A stretch of DNA of 64,000 nucleotides from Candidatus Zixiibacteriota bacterium (GTDB lineage Bacteria; Zixibacteria; MSB-5A5; GN15; PGXB01). A program made the position numbers and the translations under genes. Position 1 is the stretch's first letter. Each line of letters begins with the position of its first letter. The stretch is from assembly GCA_900498245.1 (NCBI GenBank), contig LS998015.1, positions 1,040,642 to 1,104,641 of the forward strand, in the 5' to 3' direction. The notes below the pieces were generated by a model that searched no databases, had not been told where the DNA came from, and was given only the letters and a program-made list of their open reading frames with translations. Of this stretch, positions 54,653 to 63,995 are shown one piece after another.

Positions 54653-55537
54653 ATGAGAACCCTTCTCCTGTTTGCCGCCGCCTTGCTGACCTTGCTTATG
54701 GTGTTTGGATGCAGCGAGACGCCGCAAATCACCAATTCCAGCGATTCGAGCAATCTGGGACCGCTGGTCCAGCGCCCGGAATTTATCGATCTCCGGCCGC
54801 AGAGCACGATCGCTAATTTCACTATGAAGCCGACGGCCCCGATTTCGGCCGCCGACAAGAAACCGTCACCGCCCCCCGATACCGGCGGCGCCGACCCGAA
54901 CCCCAATCCGGCCCACAAGTATGTTTATATCGTGGGTATTTCGGATTATGAAGGGACGGCCAATGATCTGAATTATTGCGATGATGACGCGCAGGATATG
55001 AAGGCCTATTATCAGTCGCAGGGCTTCACGATCCGTATGGATGTCGATCGCAACGCCACCGCCGATGCGGTTCAGGCCGGTTTGGAATGGCTGGTTGCAT
55101 CGGCCGTTCCCGGCGATGAAATCGCCTTCGCCTATTCCGGTCACGGCGCCAAGGCCCCGACCTACGGGTCCAGTTTAATCTCAACCGATTTGTACTATCT
55201 CACCCACGGCTGGGTGATGCAGTTCATCAACGCCGCCAATTGCACCAAGAAAAATGTCACTTTCGATGCCTGCGAAGCGGGCGATTTTCTTGCCGATTGC
55301 CAGACCGGCATGGTTCTGGCGACGGCCTCTACGAGCGGTTATTCCTATGATGCCCCCGACCTCCAAAACGGCGCCTGGACTTATTATTGGATTTATGGTG
55401 TTACAAGTGCCGGTAAGATTTATGCCGAAGATGCCGCCACTTATGCTGAGACCGGAATGAAAGCGTGGGCCAAGGTCAATCACCTTCGTGTTTCCCCCTC
55501 GCATACGGATATGTATACCGGCTCTCTCGATATGTAA
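54653..55537 (+). CDS. Caspase-like (peptidase C14) lipoprotein
   Basis: The 294-residue protein has a lipoprotein signal ending L-M-V-F-G-C at Cys20. A proline-rich linker runs to about residue 88, then a caspase-fold domain starts at Y-V-Y-I-V-G-I-S-D-Y. The catalytic pair is seen as His164 in Y-S-G-H-G-A and Cys207 in F-D-A-C-E-A-G-D. Metacaspases and prokaryotic C14 peptidases share this H-G and D-x-C arrangement. A membrane-anchored caspase facing the periplasm is less usual than cytoplasmic ones. GAGGTG precedes the start and a strong terminator follows. No partner gene is adjacent. Confidence 0.85.
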   Translation: MRTLLLFAAALLTLLMVFGCSETPQITNSSDSSNLGPLVQRPEFIDLRPQSTIANFTMKPTAPISAADKKPSPPPDTGGADPNPNPAHKYVYIVGISDYEGTANDLNYCDDDAQDMKAYYQSQGFTIRMDVDRNATADAVQAGLEWLVASAVPGDEIAFAYSGHGAKAPTYGSSLISTDLYYLTHGWVMQFINAANCTKKNVTFDACEAGDFLADCQTGMVLATASTSGYSYDAPDLQNGAWTYYWIYGVTSAGKIYAEDAATYAETGMKAWAKVNHLRVSPSHTDMYTGSLDM

Positions 55538-55560
55538 TTTTGAGAATGAAAAAGAAAAAA

Positions 55561-55585
55561 GCCCGCCCCTATGGCGGGCTTTTTT
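55561..55585 (+). terminator. Rho-independent terminator
   Basis: GCCCGCC (55561-55567) and GGCGGGC (55573-55579) form a perfect stem with a 5-base loop, preceded by six A and followed by six T (55580-55585). It can act in both directions. Confidence 0.85.
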
Positions 55586-55709
55586 AATTATTGAAACAGG
55601 AATCCCGCCCGGAAGGTCAACGGCTTTTGCGCCTGAATCCGGCGAATGGTGTCAAAATATATATTGACAAATATTGGAACTGTTCGTCCTTTTAATAAGA
55701 GGAGGAATT

Positions 55710-56555
55710 ATGAAACGTCCGATTTTTGATCTAGTAATTCTCGCTTTGGTAGTGTCAGTCTTTTTGGGGTGTGGGGATAGTGCGACAAATCATCAAATCT
55801 CCGAGGCCACTGTGGACTTATCGCTGGGGCAGACGGTTGATTTGGGATTCGACAATCTGGAACTCGGCTTCTATCGCATTTTGGATGACTCACGTTGTCC
55901 CATGAACGCCTATTGCTTGTGGCCGGGAATGGGGGAAATCACGGTTTATTTATTGAAGCGCCCGATGCATGATCCGGCATATGTTCGCGTGGCCATTGTG
56001 GGCACAGCCGTGGCGCTGGGCGAGAAAGACGATGTGCCCGCGTACGTTGACCAGTACCGGATCCGACTCATAGGATTGGCGCCATATCCGACCGGTTTCG
56101 ATCCGATCGATAGTTCGGAATATGTGGCGCGGATAAAAGTAACGAAGATTGACGGATCGATTCCTCCTCCCAAAATCCAAACCACTTTTATGGAACCGAC
56201 CGAAATAATGCTGGATCCCATAGATATTGATTCCGTGTCTCTTTCCGGGAGTGATCTCCTGCTGAAACTTTCGCATGGGGGATGCTGCAAAAAACATTAT
56301 TACTGGCTCTATATGAGTCCGCCGGGATTCACCAAATCGAATCCGCCCCAAGCCGATATCTATCTGCGGCATTTCGCGAATAATGACAGCTGTGAGTGCC
56401 TGACCTCCATATATCAGTCGTTCGATTTGAAGCCGATAATTGATCTTTATGATTCCACTATCGGCGATATGGATAGCGTTCGCCTTAATCTTTATGACTA
56501 TTACGAAGATAGTCCCCTTGTTCCGCCGCATGCCATAATCCTTCATAAAGATTGA
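55710..56555 (+). CDS. Lipoprotein of unknown function
   Basis: The 281-residue protein has a lipoprotein signal ending S-V-F-L-G-C. The start is chosen because AGAGGAGGAAT sits directly before this ATG, while the longer frame begins at a TTG 36 bases upstream. The mature part is beta-rich with paired cysteines (for example G-C-C-K-K-H near residue 200). No family or catalytic residue was recognised. A TTGACA at 55664-55669 could be its -35 box, but no -10 box is clear. Confidence 0.65.
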   Translation: MKRPIFDLVILALVVSVFLGCGDSATNHQISEATVDLSLGQTVDLGFDNLELGFYRILDDSRCPMNAYCLWPGMGEITVYLLKRPMHDPAYVRVAIVGTAVALGEKDDVPAYVDQYRIRLIGLAPYPTGFDPIDSSEYVARIKVTKIDGSIPPPKIQTTFMEPTEIMLDPIDIDSVSLSGSDLLLKLSHGGCCKKHYYWLYMSPPGFTKSNPPQADIYLRHFANNDSCECLTSIYQSFDLKPIIDLYDSTIGDMDSVRLNLYDYYEDSPLVPPHAIILHKD

Positions 56556-56724
56556 TTAGGCGGCGGTTCCCGGCCCCAATTATTCATCTTCTACCGGATT
56601 GAATCTATACTCTCAATTCCGCCCGATCCTCCTCATTTCTAATGGACAGAAGAGACGTTGGCAGACGCTCCCTAATGCTGCAACTCAAAAGCACGACGGA
56701 ACTTGGGCTGAGGCCTATTATTAA

Positions 56725-56753
56725 TTGACATCATCGGCTAAAACGGGTATAAT
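56725..56753 (+). promoter_or_regulatory. Perfect sigma-70 promoter before the prenyl synthase gene
   Basis: TTGACA (56725-56730), exactly 17 bases, then TATAAT (56748-56753). Both boxes match the consensus at all six positions. The leader to the ATG at 56816 is about 55 bases, and there is no strong Shine-Dalgarno. Confidence 0.8.
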
Positions 56754-56815
56754 GGGGCAAAATTTTTATGTAGTCGGGCACATTTTAGAGCCGGGAGCTG
56801 TTTTTCGGGCTTGGT

Positions 56816-57796
56816 ATGGATGGAGAGAGATATAAAAATATAGTAAAACCGATCGAATCGGATCTTTCCCTTTTCGACAACCGGCTGGCCTCCTATTTGG
56901 CCGGAGATTCCCCATTGATTACCTCGATCGCCCAGCATCTCATGAGAAGCCGGGGTAAACGTATCCGCCCGGCGATCCTTTTCCTGTCTTCACGAGCCGG
57001 GGAATTTTTCACCGAACATACTATCGACGGCTCGCTGGCCATTGAATTGATTCATACCGCCACCCTTCTCCACGACGATGTCGTTGACAACGCCGATATG
57101 CGGCGGGGTCTGGAAACGGTGAACAACAAGTGGACCAACCTTATTTCGGTCCTCATGGGGGATTATCTTTTCGCCAAGGCGTTCCGGCTGATGGTCAAAA
57201 CGGAATCGATGGAATTGATCGAGGCTATTTCGACCGCCACGGAGCGGGTTTCGGTCGGAGAACTCCGGCAACTGGAAGAAACCTCGAATTACGACCTGTC
57301 GGAGGAGGAATATTTGAAAATAATCGCCGACAAGACCGCCTCGCTCTTTGCCGTTTCGTGTTCAGCGGGACCGATTCTGGCCCGTAAGGACGGTAAGATC
57401 AAGAATGACTTTAATCTCTTCGGAGAGAAAATCGGAACCGCCTTCCAGATCGCCGATGACCTGCTCGACTATGTCGGCGACAAGAGAATCACGGGCAAGG
57501 AGCCGGGCAACGATGTCGTTACGGGCAAAGTGACATTGCCGCTGATTTATTCGCTTCGCCACGGAGAAAAATCCAAGAGCCGCGAAATATTGAGATTGTT
57601 GGGCAACGGTATCAGCAAAGGCGGGTTTCAGACGGTTCTGAATTATGTTATTGAGTCCGGCGGCATTGAGTATGCCTCGCGCCGGGCCGCCCAGATTGCT
57701 CAGGAAGGGCTGACCATGGTCAGCGGCCTGACCAACTCGGTTTATTATAATGCCCTGCTGGGTATGGTTGACTATTCCACGTCGCGATCTGTTTGA
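56816..57796 (+). CDS. Polyprenyl diphosphate synthase (IspB-type)
   Basis: The 326-residue protein carries the two Asp-rich motifs of the trans-prenyl synthases: L-H-D-D-V-V-D-N-A-D (Asp87, Asp88, Asp91) and, in the C-terminal half, A-F-Q-I-A-D-D-L-L-D-Y. It also has G-K-R-I-R-P near residue 50, which binds the allylic substrate. The enzyme extends farnesyl or geranylgeranyl diphosphate with IPP, making the side chain for quinones. The chain length cannot be told from this. It is next to, but 42 bases upstream of, a VWA membrane protein gene. Confidence 0.93.
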   Translation: MDGERYKNIVKPIESDLSLFDNRLASYLAGDSPLITSIAQHLMRSRGKRIRPAILFLSSRAGEFFTEHTIDGSLAIELIHTATLLHDDVVDNADMRRGLETVNNKWTNLISVLMGDYLFAKAFRLMVKTESMELIEAISTATERVSVGELRQLEETSNYDLSEEEYLKIIADKTASLFAVSCSAGPILARKDGKIKNDFNLFGEKIGTAFQIADDLLDYVGDKRITGKEPGNDVVTGKVTLPLIYSLRHGEKSKSREILRLLGNGISKGGFQTVLNYVIESGGIEYASRRAAQIAQEGLTMVSGLTNSVYYNALLGMVDYSTSRSV

Positions 57797-57838
57797 GGGA
57801 TCTCGGGCGAATAGCGCCTTTTTTCCGTATAAGAATAT

Positions 57839-60007
57839 ATGTTTGGTTTGAAGGAGTTGTCATTTAATTTTCTCACCGGCCATCCGCTTCTGACGGGCTT
57901 GTTTCTCCTTTTGATGATTCTGATGTCGGTTTATCTGTATCGGCGCACCAATCCGCCTTTGCCCCGGGCCATTAGAATATTATTGGCGGCTTTGAGAATT
58001 GTCGCGGTGCTGGCCCTGTTTCTGGCCCTCTTCGAACCGGTGGCGGCTTTCAGGCGCGATTATGAAAGTAAACCCCGCCTGACGATTCTCATCGATGAGT
58101 CCCGGAGCATGAATATCGTGGAAAAAGGCAAAAGCCGGGAAGAGCGTATAGATTCTCTTCTATCTTCGCCGGCCTTTATCCAATTTGCCGATCAATTCGA
58201 GATTGTGAAAAAACCTTTCGCCGGCGGCTTGATCGAAAAAAGCGCGAGTGCAAGTCTTGACGAGACCGCTATCGGCGATGCCATGAAAGAGCTTTCCGAA
58301 GAAGAACTGGCAACTAAATCAGAATACTGGCTGATGCTTTCGGACGGCATATCAAACCGCGGCATTTCGCCGATCGATGAAGCCGTGCGGGTCAAAACTC
58401 CCGTTTTTACCGTCGGTATGGGGGATTTGGTGAGCGGCAAGGATGTGACCATATCCGGATTTGACTACAACCATCTCGTTTTCGCCGGGAAACCGACAGA
58501 AGTTAAGGTGAAATTGAGTTGGAGCGGAATGAATAACGATAACGGCCGGATTGAAATTAAAAGCGGTTCCAAAGTTCTCCAATCCAAAGAGATTAAACTG
58601 GCCCCGGGTGACTTGCAGGAAGATGTCCCGCTTTCATTCACCCCGGAGCGCCCCGGTCAACAGACCTTTCAGGTTATAATCAGTCCTCTGGAAGGTGAAT
58701 TATCGACCGATAATAATATGCGATCCTTTTCGATGACCGTCCTTAAAAGCAAATTGAAAGTTCTCCTGGCCGCCGACCATATCGATTGGGAATACGCCTT
58801 TCTGAATCGCTTTCTTTTAAATGCCGAAAATGTCGATCTAAATTCCTCGGTGACTGGAAAGGGCGGGGGGGCTCTTGGGGTGCCGTTTCCCTCCAGACAG
58901 GAAGAACTGAATCAGTATGACTTCATAATCCTGTATGATATCAATATTGACCAGTTCGCGTCCCGGGCGCCGCTCATTAAATCATTCCTGGCCGACAAGG
59001 GCGGCGGCCTCCTGGCCATTCTGGGGGAAAATTATCTTAAGGCCCGATTCCCCCGGTGGATCGATGAATATCTGCCCTTTGCGTCCAAACAAAAGGGTAA
59101 TATTCTTTACGTAAAATTCAATGGTAAGCCCTCTGAAAACTACCTCTTTCATCCGGCCGTCCGCCTGTCAGACAGCCGTCAGGCGATCCGCGATAGCTGG
59201 GGCAATCTCCCCCCTTTCGAAACGCTGGTTCCGATTGATACCGTAATGCCGGGAGGCGAGGTTTTGGTGTCATCGGGATTCTCGTCGGGTCGGGGTACAA
59301 TTCCTGTTGCCGGCTATCGCAATATCGGCGGCGGAAAAGTTCTTGCCCTGGATGCGGCGCCATTTTGGCACTGGGCCTTTTATGGCTATGGATTCGGCCG
59401 TGAAGCGGCCGAATATAATACATTGTTCGGGGGCATCGTAAACTGGCTGGGAATGAAAGAGGACTCCGATCCGATTCAGATCGGCCCCGATAAGCCGGTC
59501 TATACGCGCGGGGAAAAAGTCGGTTTCCGCGCCACTGTCTATGATCTCGGCTATCGTCCCATTACCGGCGTTTCGGGCAACATCACTTTGATGAACGAAG
59601 ACGGCAAAGATTCGACAATTGCTTCTTTGGTTGAGCAGGGCGACGGAAAATATCGCGCCGATTTCGATATGGTGCCGCCGGGGCGGTTTAAATATGTTGC
59701 GGTTTTGGAGAAGGATGAAAAGAAGTTGCGGGAGACCGACGGGGAAATAGCGGTGGAATCGTATCAAATTGAGGATTATCAGAGCCGTCCCGATTTTGGC
59801 GCCCTGACCCGCATTTCACAGATGACCGGGGGGGCATTCTATCCTCTGGATAAAGTCGATTCTCTTTATTCCCGATTGGATCATCGCCCCATTCAAAACT
59901 CGGTCCAAAGCGAACTGGTAATTTGGAATAAATTCTGGCTTTTGGCGATTTTTGTCCTGGCCCTGGGGGCGGAATGGCTCCTGCGTAAGCGTTTCGAGCT
60001 TCTTTAA
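57839..60007 (+). CDS. VWA-domain membrane protein with GATase-like region
   Basis: The 722-residue protein has membrane helices near 15-35 and 46-66. A von Willebrand A domain follows, with metal site D-E-S-R-S at residues 86-90, and an internal region (about 310-520) like the glutamine-amidotransferase fold (F-I-I-L-Y-D-I, G-G-G-L-L-A-I-L-G-E). A final helix lies near 697-713. This is the same layout as the protein at 3506-5587, but pairwise identity looks low. No substrate or partner is known; members are thought to act in stress or envelope protein complexes. Confidence 0.82.
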   Translation: MFGLKELSFNFLTGHPLLTGLFLLLMILMSVYLYRRTNPPLPRAIRILLAALRIVAVLALFLALFEPVAAFRRDYESKPRLTILIDESRSMNIVEKGKSREERIDSLLSSPAFIQFADQFEIVKKPFAGGLIEKSASASLDETAIGDAMKELSEEELATKSEYWLMLSDGISNRGISPIDEAVRVKTPVFTVGMGDLVSGKDVTISGFDYNHLVFAGKPTEVKVKLSWSGMNNDNGRIEIKSGSKVLQSKEIKLAPGDLQEDVPLSFTPERPGQQTFQVIISPLEGELSTDNNMRSFSMTVLKSKLKVLLAADHIDWEYAFLNRFLLNAENVDLNSSVTGKGGGALGVPFPSRQEELNQYDFIILYDINIDQFASRAPLIKSFLADKGGGLLAILGENYLKARFPRWIDEYLPFASKQKGNILYVKFNGKPSENYLFHPAVRLSDSRQAIRDSWGNLPPFETLVPIDTVMPGGEVLVSSGFSSGRGTIPVAGYRNIGGGKVLALDAAPFWHWAFYGYGFGREAAEYNTLFGGIVNWLGMKEDSDPIQIGPDKPVYTRGEKVGFRATVYDLGYRPITGVSGNITLMNEDGKDSTIASLVEQGDGKYRADFDMVPPGRFKYVAVLEKDEKKLRETDGEIAVESYQIEDYQSRPDFGALTRISQMTGGAFYPLDKVDSLYSRLDHRPIQNSVQSELVIWNKFWLLAIFVLALGAEWLLRKRFELL

Positions 60008-60396
60008 CTCAAACTAATCGACAACCGCAATTATTGCGCTTGACACAATTTGTACTCCCCGGTATATTTTAATTGAACGTTGAAAGGATTTAGAACCTGG
60101 AATTTTGATAATTGCCCGAAATATTCCCCACCTTACGGGCATATCTTCTTGTTTGCTGCTAAGCGCCTCTACTACAATGTCTTCCGGTATTATTTGGTCC
60201 GCCAAAAATGCGCTAAAAATGCTTTTCAGGGAAGGAATTTGAGCCGGGCGGCGCAACTTATTTTGAAAGAGTTCGATAATAATTAATGATAGGGTCAATC
60301 GGCCCCGGAGATTGATTTTAACGGACGATGGCCCGATTGCATGAAGGAAAAATAAACGCTTTAACTATTGCTGACCAGCAGCAGAAAGGAATCAAC
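60008..60396 (+). other. Intergenic leader region
   Basis: A gap of 389 bases. It holds the promoter at 60040-60068 and a leader of about 320 bases to the next start. A small TTG-started frame (60080-60286) has no ribosome site and is not supported as a gene. Confidence 0.5.
60040..60068 (+). promoter_or_regulatory. Promoter candidate sharing CCCGGTATATT with 30946
   Basis: TTGACA (60040-60045), 17 bases ending in CCCCGG, then TATATT (60063-60068). The CCCGGTATATT stretch equals that at 30963-30973. The leader to the next start at 60397 would be about 320 bases. Confidence 0.6.
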
Positions 60397-62517
60397 ATGA
60401 ATCGGAGAAGTGCTATCGTTGTGCTTTCTCTCACCCTTTTGCTGATTTTCTCGGGACTGGCCGAAGCCGCAAAGATGAATGCCGGTCCGGCATCAGTTCA
60501 AAAAATCAGCGAAAAGGCACAGGCCGTGTCTGTGAATGCGGAGTCTTTATCCCAGGCCATGCCTAAAGCTCAAAAAGCCCCCATGCAAGGGATGCAGGGC
60601 GGAGATAATATTGCGTCCGCCACCGTTATCCCTTCCCTTCCTTATTCCGCCACCGGTACTACTGTTGGGTACACTGACAATTATGACGTCCGATGCAACA
60701 CGACTTCTACGTCGCCGGATGTCGTCTATTCCTACACCCCGACCGAAAATCAGCGAATCAATATTGTTACTTGCGCTTCGATATATATGACCAAGATCTG
60801 GGTCTATGTTAATGATTCGCTGACCGTTCTGACAAACAGCTGCAACCAGTATTCCGACAGCTGCAGCCCCGACATCCGGGGCGCCGTCTACGATCTCCCG
60901 TTCAGCACCGGCAACACTTACTATATTGTCGTTGATGGCTATGGCGGGGCATCGGGCGATTATACTCTTGATGTCGCGGCCCGTCCCCCGGTCGATACCA
61001 CCACTCTGCACCCGGCCCTCGGGGATAACCATAAGGGACTGCTTCCTCTGGCTTACGATTATAATGAATACGATTCTTCCGTTTTCTGGGCCAGTTCGAT
61101 AGATAACGGTATGTCCTGGTCGAGTTCGGTTTCATGGGATTTTGGAACCGGCGCCGCCAAATATCCGTCGCTCGCCTATTTCGACAAAGATACCACCTTC
61201 TATGGGACCCTGGTTCCCCCCCACAGCTACAATAGCGGGGCGCCCAATTTCCTGGTTACCATGCTCAATGCCGGCGACCCGACCGGATACACCGGAAGTT
61301 ACTGGAATTGGAGCAGTTACGGCTGGCACGATATGAAAATGGTCGATATCGCCTGCGACAAACTGCCCGGTAACGACTGGCAATGGGGTATTCAGTCGAT
61401 GATTCACAGTACCACCTATACCACCCCCGCGATCGTCGATGGACCGCACATCTTTTATCCGACCAGTTCTGCGGGACAGGCATCTATCAGTTGGTATAAT
61501 GAACTTGATGGCTGTGCCACGACGCAGTGCTTTATCGATCATGCCACGCACAAGGCCTATGCCATCTATGACCACTTCAATAGCACCGACAATCTCTGGG
61601 AATTGTTTGCTCGTCAGGATAACTTCGCCGACATGGCCAATGATACCATATTCCCTGCCGGTTATACTTTCCAGACGAATGATTCCACGGATATGAAGTA
61701 TCCCGATGTTTCCGCCAATAACGGCCAGGTCGTTATCGTGACCGAAAACTGGAGCAAAACCGATTCTCTCGACCGGGATATTATTTGCTGGCAGACATCC
61801 GACGGCGATCTGATTAATCTGGCGGCTTCCGTGGTGGTCGGCAGTACCGATGATGAGAGATTTCCGCAGGTCCGGCATATTAAGGATCAATCTTTCCTTT
61901 GCGGTTTTATTAAAAATGGGGGCCTGTATGCTACGCTTTCCGAGGATGGCGGTTTGACCTGGGGCTCCCCGGTTTTGATTAGCGATATTCAGGACACGGT
62001 GGTGAGCGAATATCGTTCATTCAGTTTCGCCGAATCGGACGGTAATGTCATTCGCCTGATTTACGAATATTATGTCCCCAACGGGAATCAGAAAGGGATC
62101 CGCCTACGCTGGACCACCTATACGGTCTATGCCCTTCCTGACGCCGACGGCGACGGAGTTCCCGATGTCGCGGATAACTGCCCGTCAGTGTCAAATCCGT
62201 TACAGGAAGATACCGACGGCGACGGGGTCGGTGATGCCTGCGACAACTGTCCGACCATCGCCAATCCCTTGCAGGAGGACACGGATCTCGACGGCATCGG
62301 CGATGTCTGCGACTATATTTGCGGTGATGCCAACGATAACGGCGCCATTAATATCCTCGACGTATCGTTTATCATCAATTACGTTTACAAACAAGGCGCC
62401 GCACCCGCTCATCTCAATGCTTGTGATGTCAACAGCTCCGGAACGATAAATATTCTCGATGTCTCGGGGTTGATTAATTACCTGTACAAGCACGGACCGG
62501 ACCTGACCTGCCCGTAA
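60397..62517 (+). CDS. Secreted PPC/BNR-type protein with TSP3 and dockerin repeats
   Basis: The start at 60397 follows AGAAAGGAATCAAC; an upstream in-frame ATG (60328) lacks such a site. The 706-residue protein has a signal peptide ending near A-E-A. A PPC-like domain (about 60-200, with [10 protein letters not shown] and Y-T-L-D-V) comes next. A long region with sialidase-like [11 protein letters not shown] motifs follows. Two TSP3-type calcium loops (D-A-D-G-D-G-V-P-D and relatives) and a tandem dockerin with two N-I-L-D-V-S loops end it. Exported, probably calcium-binding. A strong terminator follows. Confidence 0.82.
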   Translation: MNRRSAIVVLSLTLLLIFSGLAEAAKMNAGPASVQKISEKAQAVSVNAESLSQAMPKAQKAPMQGMQGGDNIASATVIPSLPYSATGTTVGYTDNYDVRCNTTSTSPDVVYSYTPTENQRINIVTCASIYMTKIWVYVNDSLTVLTNSCNQYSDSCSPDIRGAVYDLPFSTGNTYYIVVDGYGGASGDYTLDVAARPPVDTTTLHPALGDNHKGLLPLAYDYNEYDSSVFWASSIDNGMSWSSSVSWDFGTGAAKYPSLAYFDKDTTFYGTLVPPHSYNSGAPNFLVTMLNAGDPTGYTGSYWNWSSYGWHDMKMVDIACDKLPGNDWQWGIQSMIHSTTYTTPAIVDGPHIFYPTSSAGQASISWYNELDGCATTQCFIDHATHKAYAIYDHFNSTDNLWELFARQDNFADMANDTIFPAGYTFQTNDSTDMKYPDVSANNGQVVIVTENWSKTDSLDRDIICWQTSDGDLINLAASVVVGSTDDERFPQVRHIKDQSFLCGFIKNGGLYATLSEDGGLTWGSPVLISDIQDTVVSEYRSFSFAESDGNVIRLIYEYYVPNGNQKGIRLRWTTYTVYALPDADGDGVPDVADNCPSVSNPLQEDTDGDGVGDACDNCPTIANPLQEDTDLDGIGDVCDYICGDANDNGAINILDVSFIINYVYKQGAAPAHLNACDVNSSGTINILDVSGLINYLYKHGPDLTCP

Positions 62518-62541
62518 ATCAATTGAAGAAATAATCGACTA

Positions 62542-62571
62542 TCGGCCGGCACCTTGCCGGCCGATTTTTTT
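62542..62571 (+). terminator. Rho-independent terminator
   Basis: TCGGCCGGC (62542-62550) and GCCGGCCGA (62556-62564) form a perfect 9-bp stem followed by seven T (62565-62571). Confidence 0.85.
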
Positions 62572-62662
62572 GTTTCGAAAATGGTATGGACAATCGGTTC
62601 TAAACGATTTAAATTGACCGCCGAGAGAAGAGGAAAAGCAGCGAATACCGGAGAATAATAAA

Positions 62663-63805
62663 ATGAGGATAGCCGTAATTGGTTCCGGGCTCATGGGCCG
62701 GGCCGTGGTTTATGATCTCAGCCGTGCCGAGGGCGTGGAAAAGGTCGGCCTTTTTGACTTCGATTCCGATCTGGCCGGGGAGACCGCCCGCAAGTTTGGG
62801 AACGAAAAAACCCTGGCCGATAAGGTCGATGCCCGCGACGAAGACATGGTCGCAGGAATCCTGAAAGATTATGATGTTTGCATCTCAGCAGTGACATATC
62901 GATATAATGAAATTTTGACCCGGGCGGCGATTAGGACCAAAACGCACTTTTTCGATCTCGGCGGCAACAATGATATGGTCCGGGCCCAGTTTGAGATGGA
63001 CGGGGCGGCCCGGCAGGCCGATATTACCGTCATCCCCGATTGCGGTCTGGCGCCCGGCATGGTTTCGGTGCTGGTAGCCGGCGGAATTGCCGAATTCGAC
63101 AAAGTCTCCGCTGTGAAAATCCGCGTCGGTGGTCTTCCTCAAGTGCCCCGACCGCCTCTTAATTATCAAATGGTATTTTCGTCCGAAGGGCTGATTAACG
63201 AGTATTGGGAGCCGGCTATAATTCTCGAAAACGGCCAGCCGCGCTCGGTCAATCCGATGAGCGGTCTCGAGAAATTGGAGTTCGACGGAATCGGCGAACT
63301 GGAAGCGTTTTATACTTCCGGCGGGACCTCGACCCTGCCGCAGACTTACCAGGGACAGATTGATTTTCTCGATTATAAAACCATTCGGTATCCGGGTCAT
63401 TGCCAGATTTTCAGGCCCATGCTCGAAATCGGTCTGGGGTCGCGATCGCCGGTTAAGGTTGGCGACATGAATGTCGAACCTCGCGAGGTCTTTAAAAGAA
63501 TTCTGGAAAAAAACCTGACCTATAACGAGCCGGATATGGTGCTGGTCAGAATCACTTTTGCGGGAACCAAGGGGGGAAAAACGAAGAATCTGACTTATGA
63601 AATTGTGGATCGTCAGGATGCCCGGACCGGCCTGACCTCGATGATGCGTACGACGGCTTTTCCGGTGGCGATTATCGCCTGGATGGTAGGTTCGAAGAAG
63701 ATCACAAGACGGGGAGTAGTGACTCAGGAAGAGGCGGTCGAACCCGGTTTCTTTATTCAGCAGCTGCGGAAGCGGAATATCAATTTGATCGTAAAAGAGG
63801 GTTAA
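62663..63805 (+). CDS. Saccharopine dehydrogenase-family oxidoreductase
   Basis: The 380-residue protein has an N-terminal Rossmann fold (V-I-G-S-G-L-M-G-R-A, then F-D-F-D near residue 33) and the family's F-F-D-L-G-G-N-N and D-C-G-L-A-P-G-M segments. Family members act on saccharopine, carboxynorspermidine or related amino acids; the exact substrate here is unclear. The start has GGAGAATAATAAA in front. No lysine or spermidine genes adjoin it. Confidence 0.85.
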   Translation: MRIAVIGSGLMGRAVVYDLSRAEGVEKVGLFDFDSDLAGETARKFGNEKTLADKVDARDEDMVAGILKDYDVCISAVTYRYNEILTRAAIRTKTHFFDLGGNNDMVRAQFEMDGAARQADITVIPDCGLAPGMVSVLVAGGIAEFDKVSAVKIRVGGLPQVPRPPLNYQMVFSSEGLINEYWEPAIILENGQPRSVNPMSGLEKLEFDGIGELEAFYTSGGTSTLPQTYQGQIDFLDYKTIRYPGHCQIFRPMLEIGLGSRSPVKVGDMNVEPREVFKRILEKNLTYNEPDMVLVRITFAGTKGGKTKNLTYEIVDRQDARTGLTSMMRTTAFPVAIIAWMVGSKKITRRGVVTQEEAVEPGFFIQQLRKRNINLIVKEG

Positions 63806-63900
63806 ATAGTCCTTATTGCCTCACAATAGTGCCATTATCCCGGCGGTTCGACAATTACAGCCGACTGATGCCGGTTCGCGGTAAAAATCCCAAAAAAATA

Positions 63901-63929
63901 TTGATAAAATTGTAAGATTTGTCCATATT
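63901..63929 (+). promoter_or_regulatory. Promoter candidate for the gene at the window edge
   Basis: TTGATA (63901-63906), 17 bases, then CATATT (63924-63929), about 67 bases before the next ATG. A weaker candidate lies further on (TAAAAT, 63955-63960). Confidence 0.4.
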
Positions 63930-63995
63930 AGGTGACTTTGTATCGTATATGGAATAAAATATAGGTATTAGAGAAAATATAGTAAGGAGTCAATA

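Noticed and set aside
56641-56724. Short frame before the prenyl synthase promoter
   Set aside because: An ATG-started frame of about 28 codons ends before the promoter; too short and without support to call a gene.
60080-60286. Small 68-codon plus-strand frame in the leader
   Set aside because: It starts at a TTG without Shine-Dalgarno, right at the predicted transcription start, and its composition is not protein-like.
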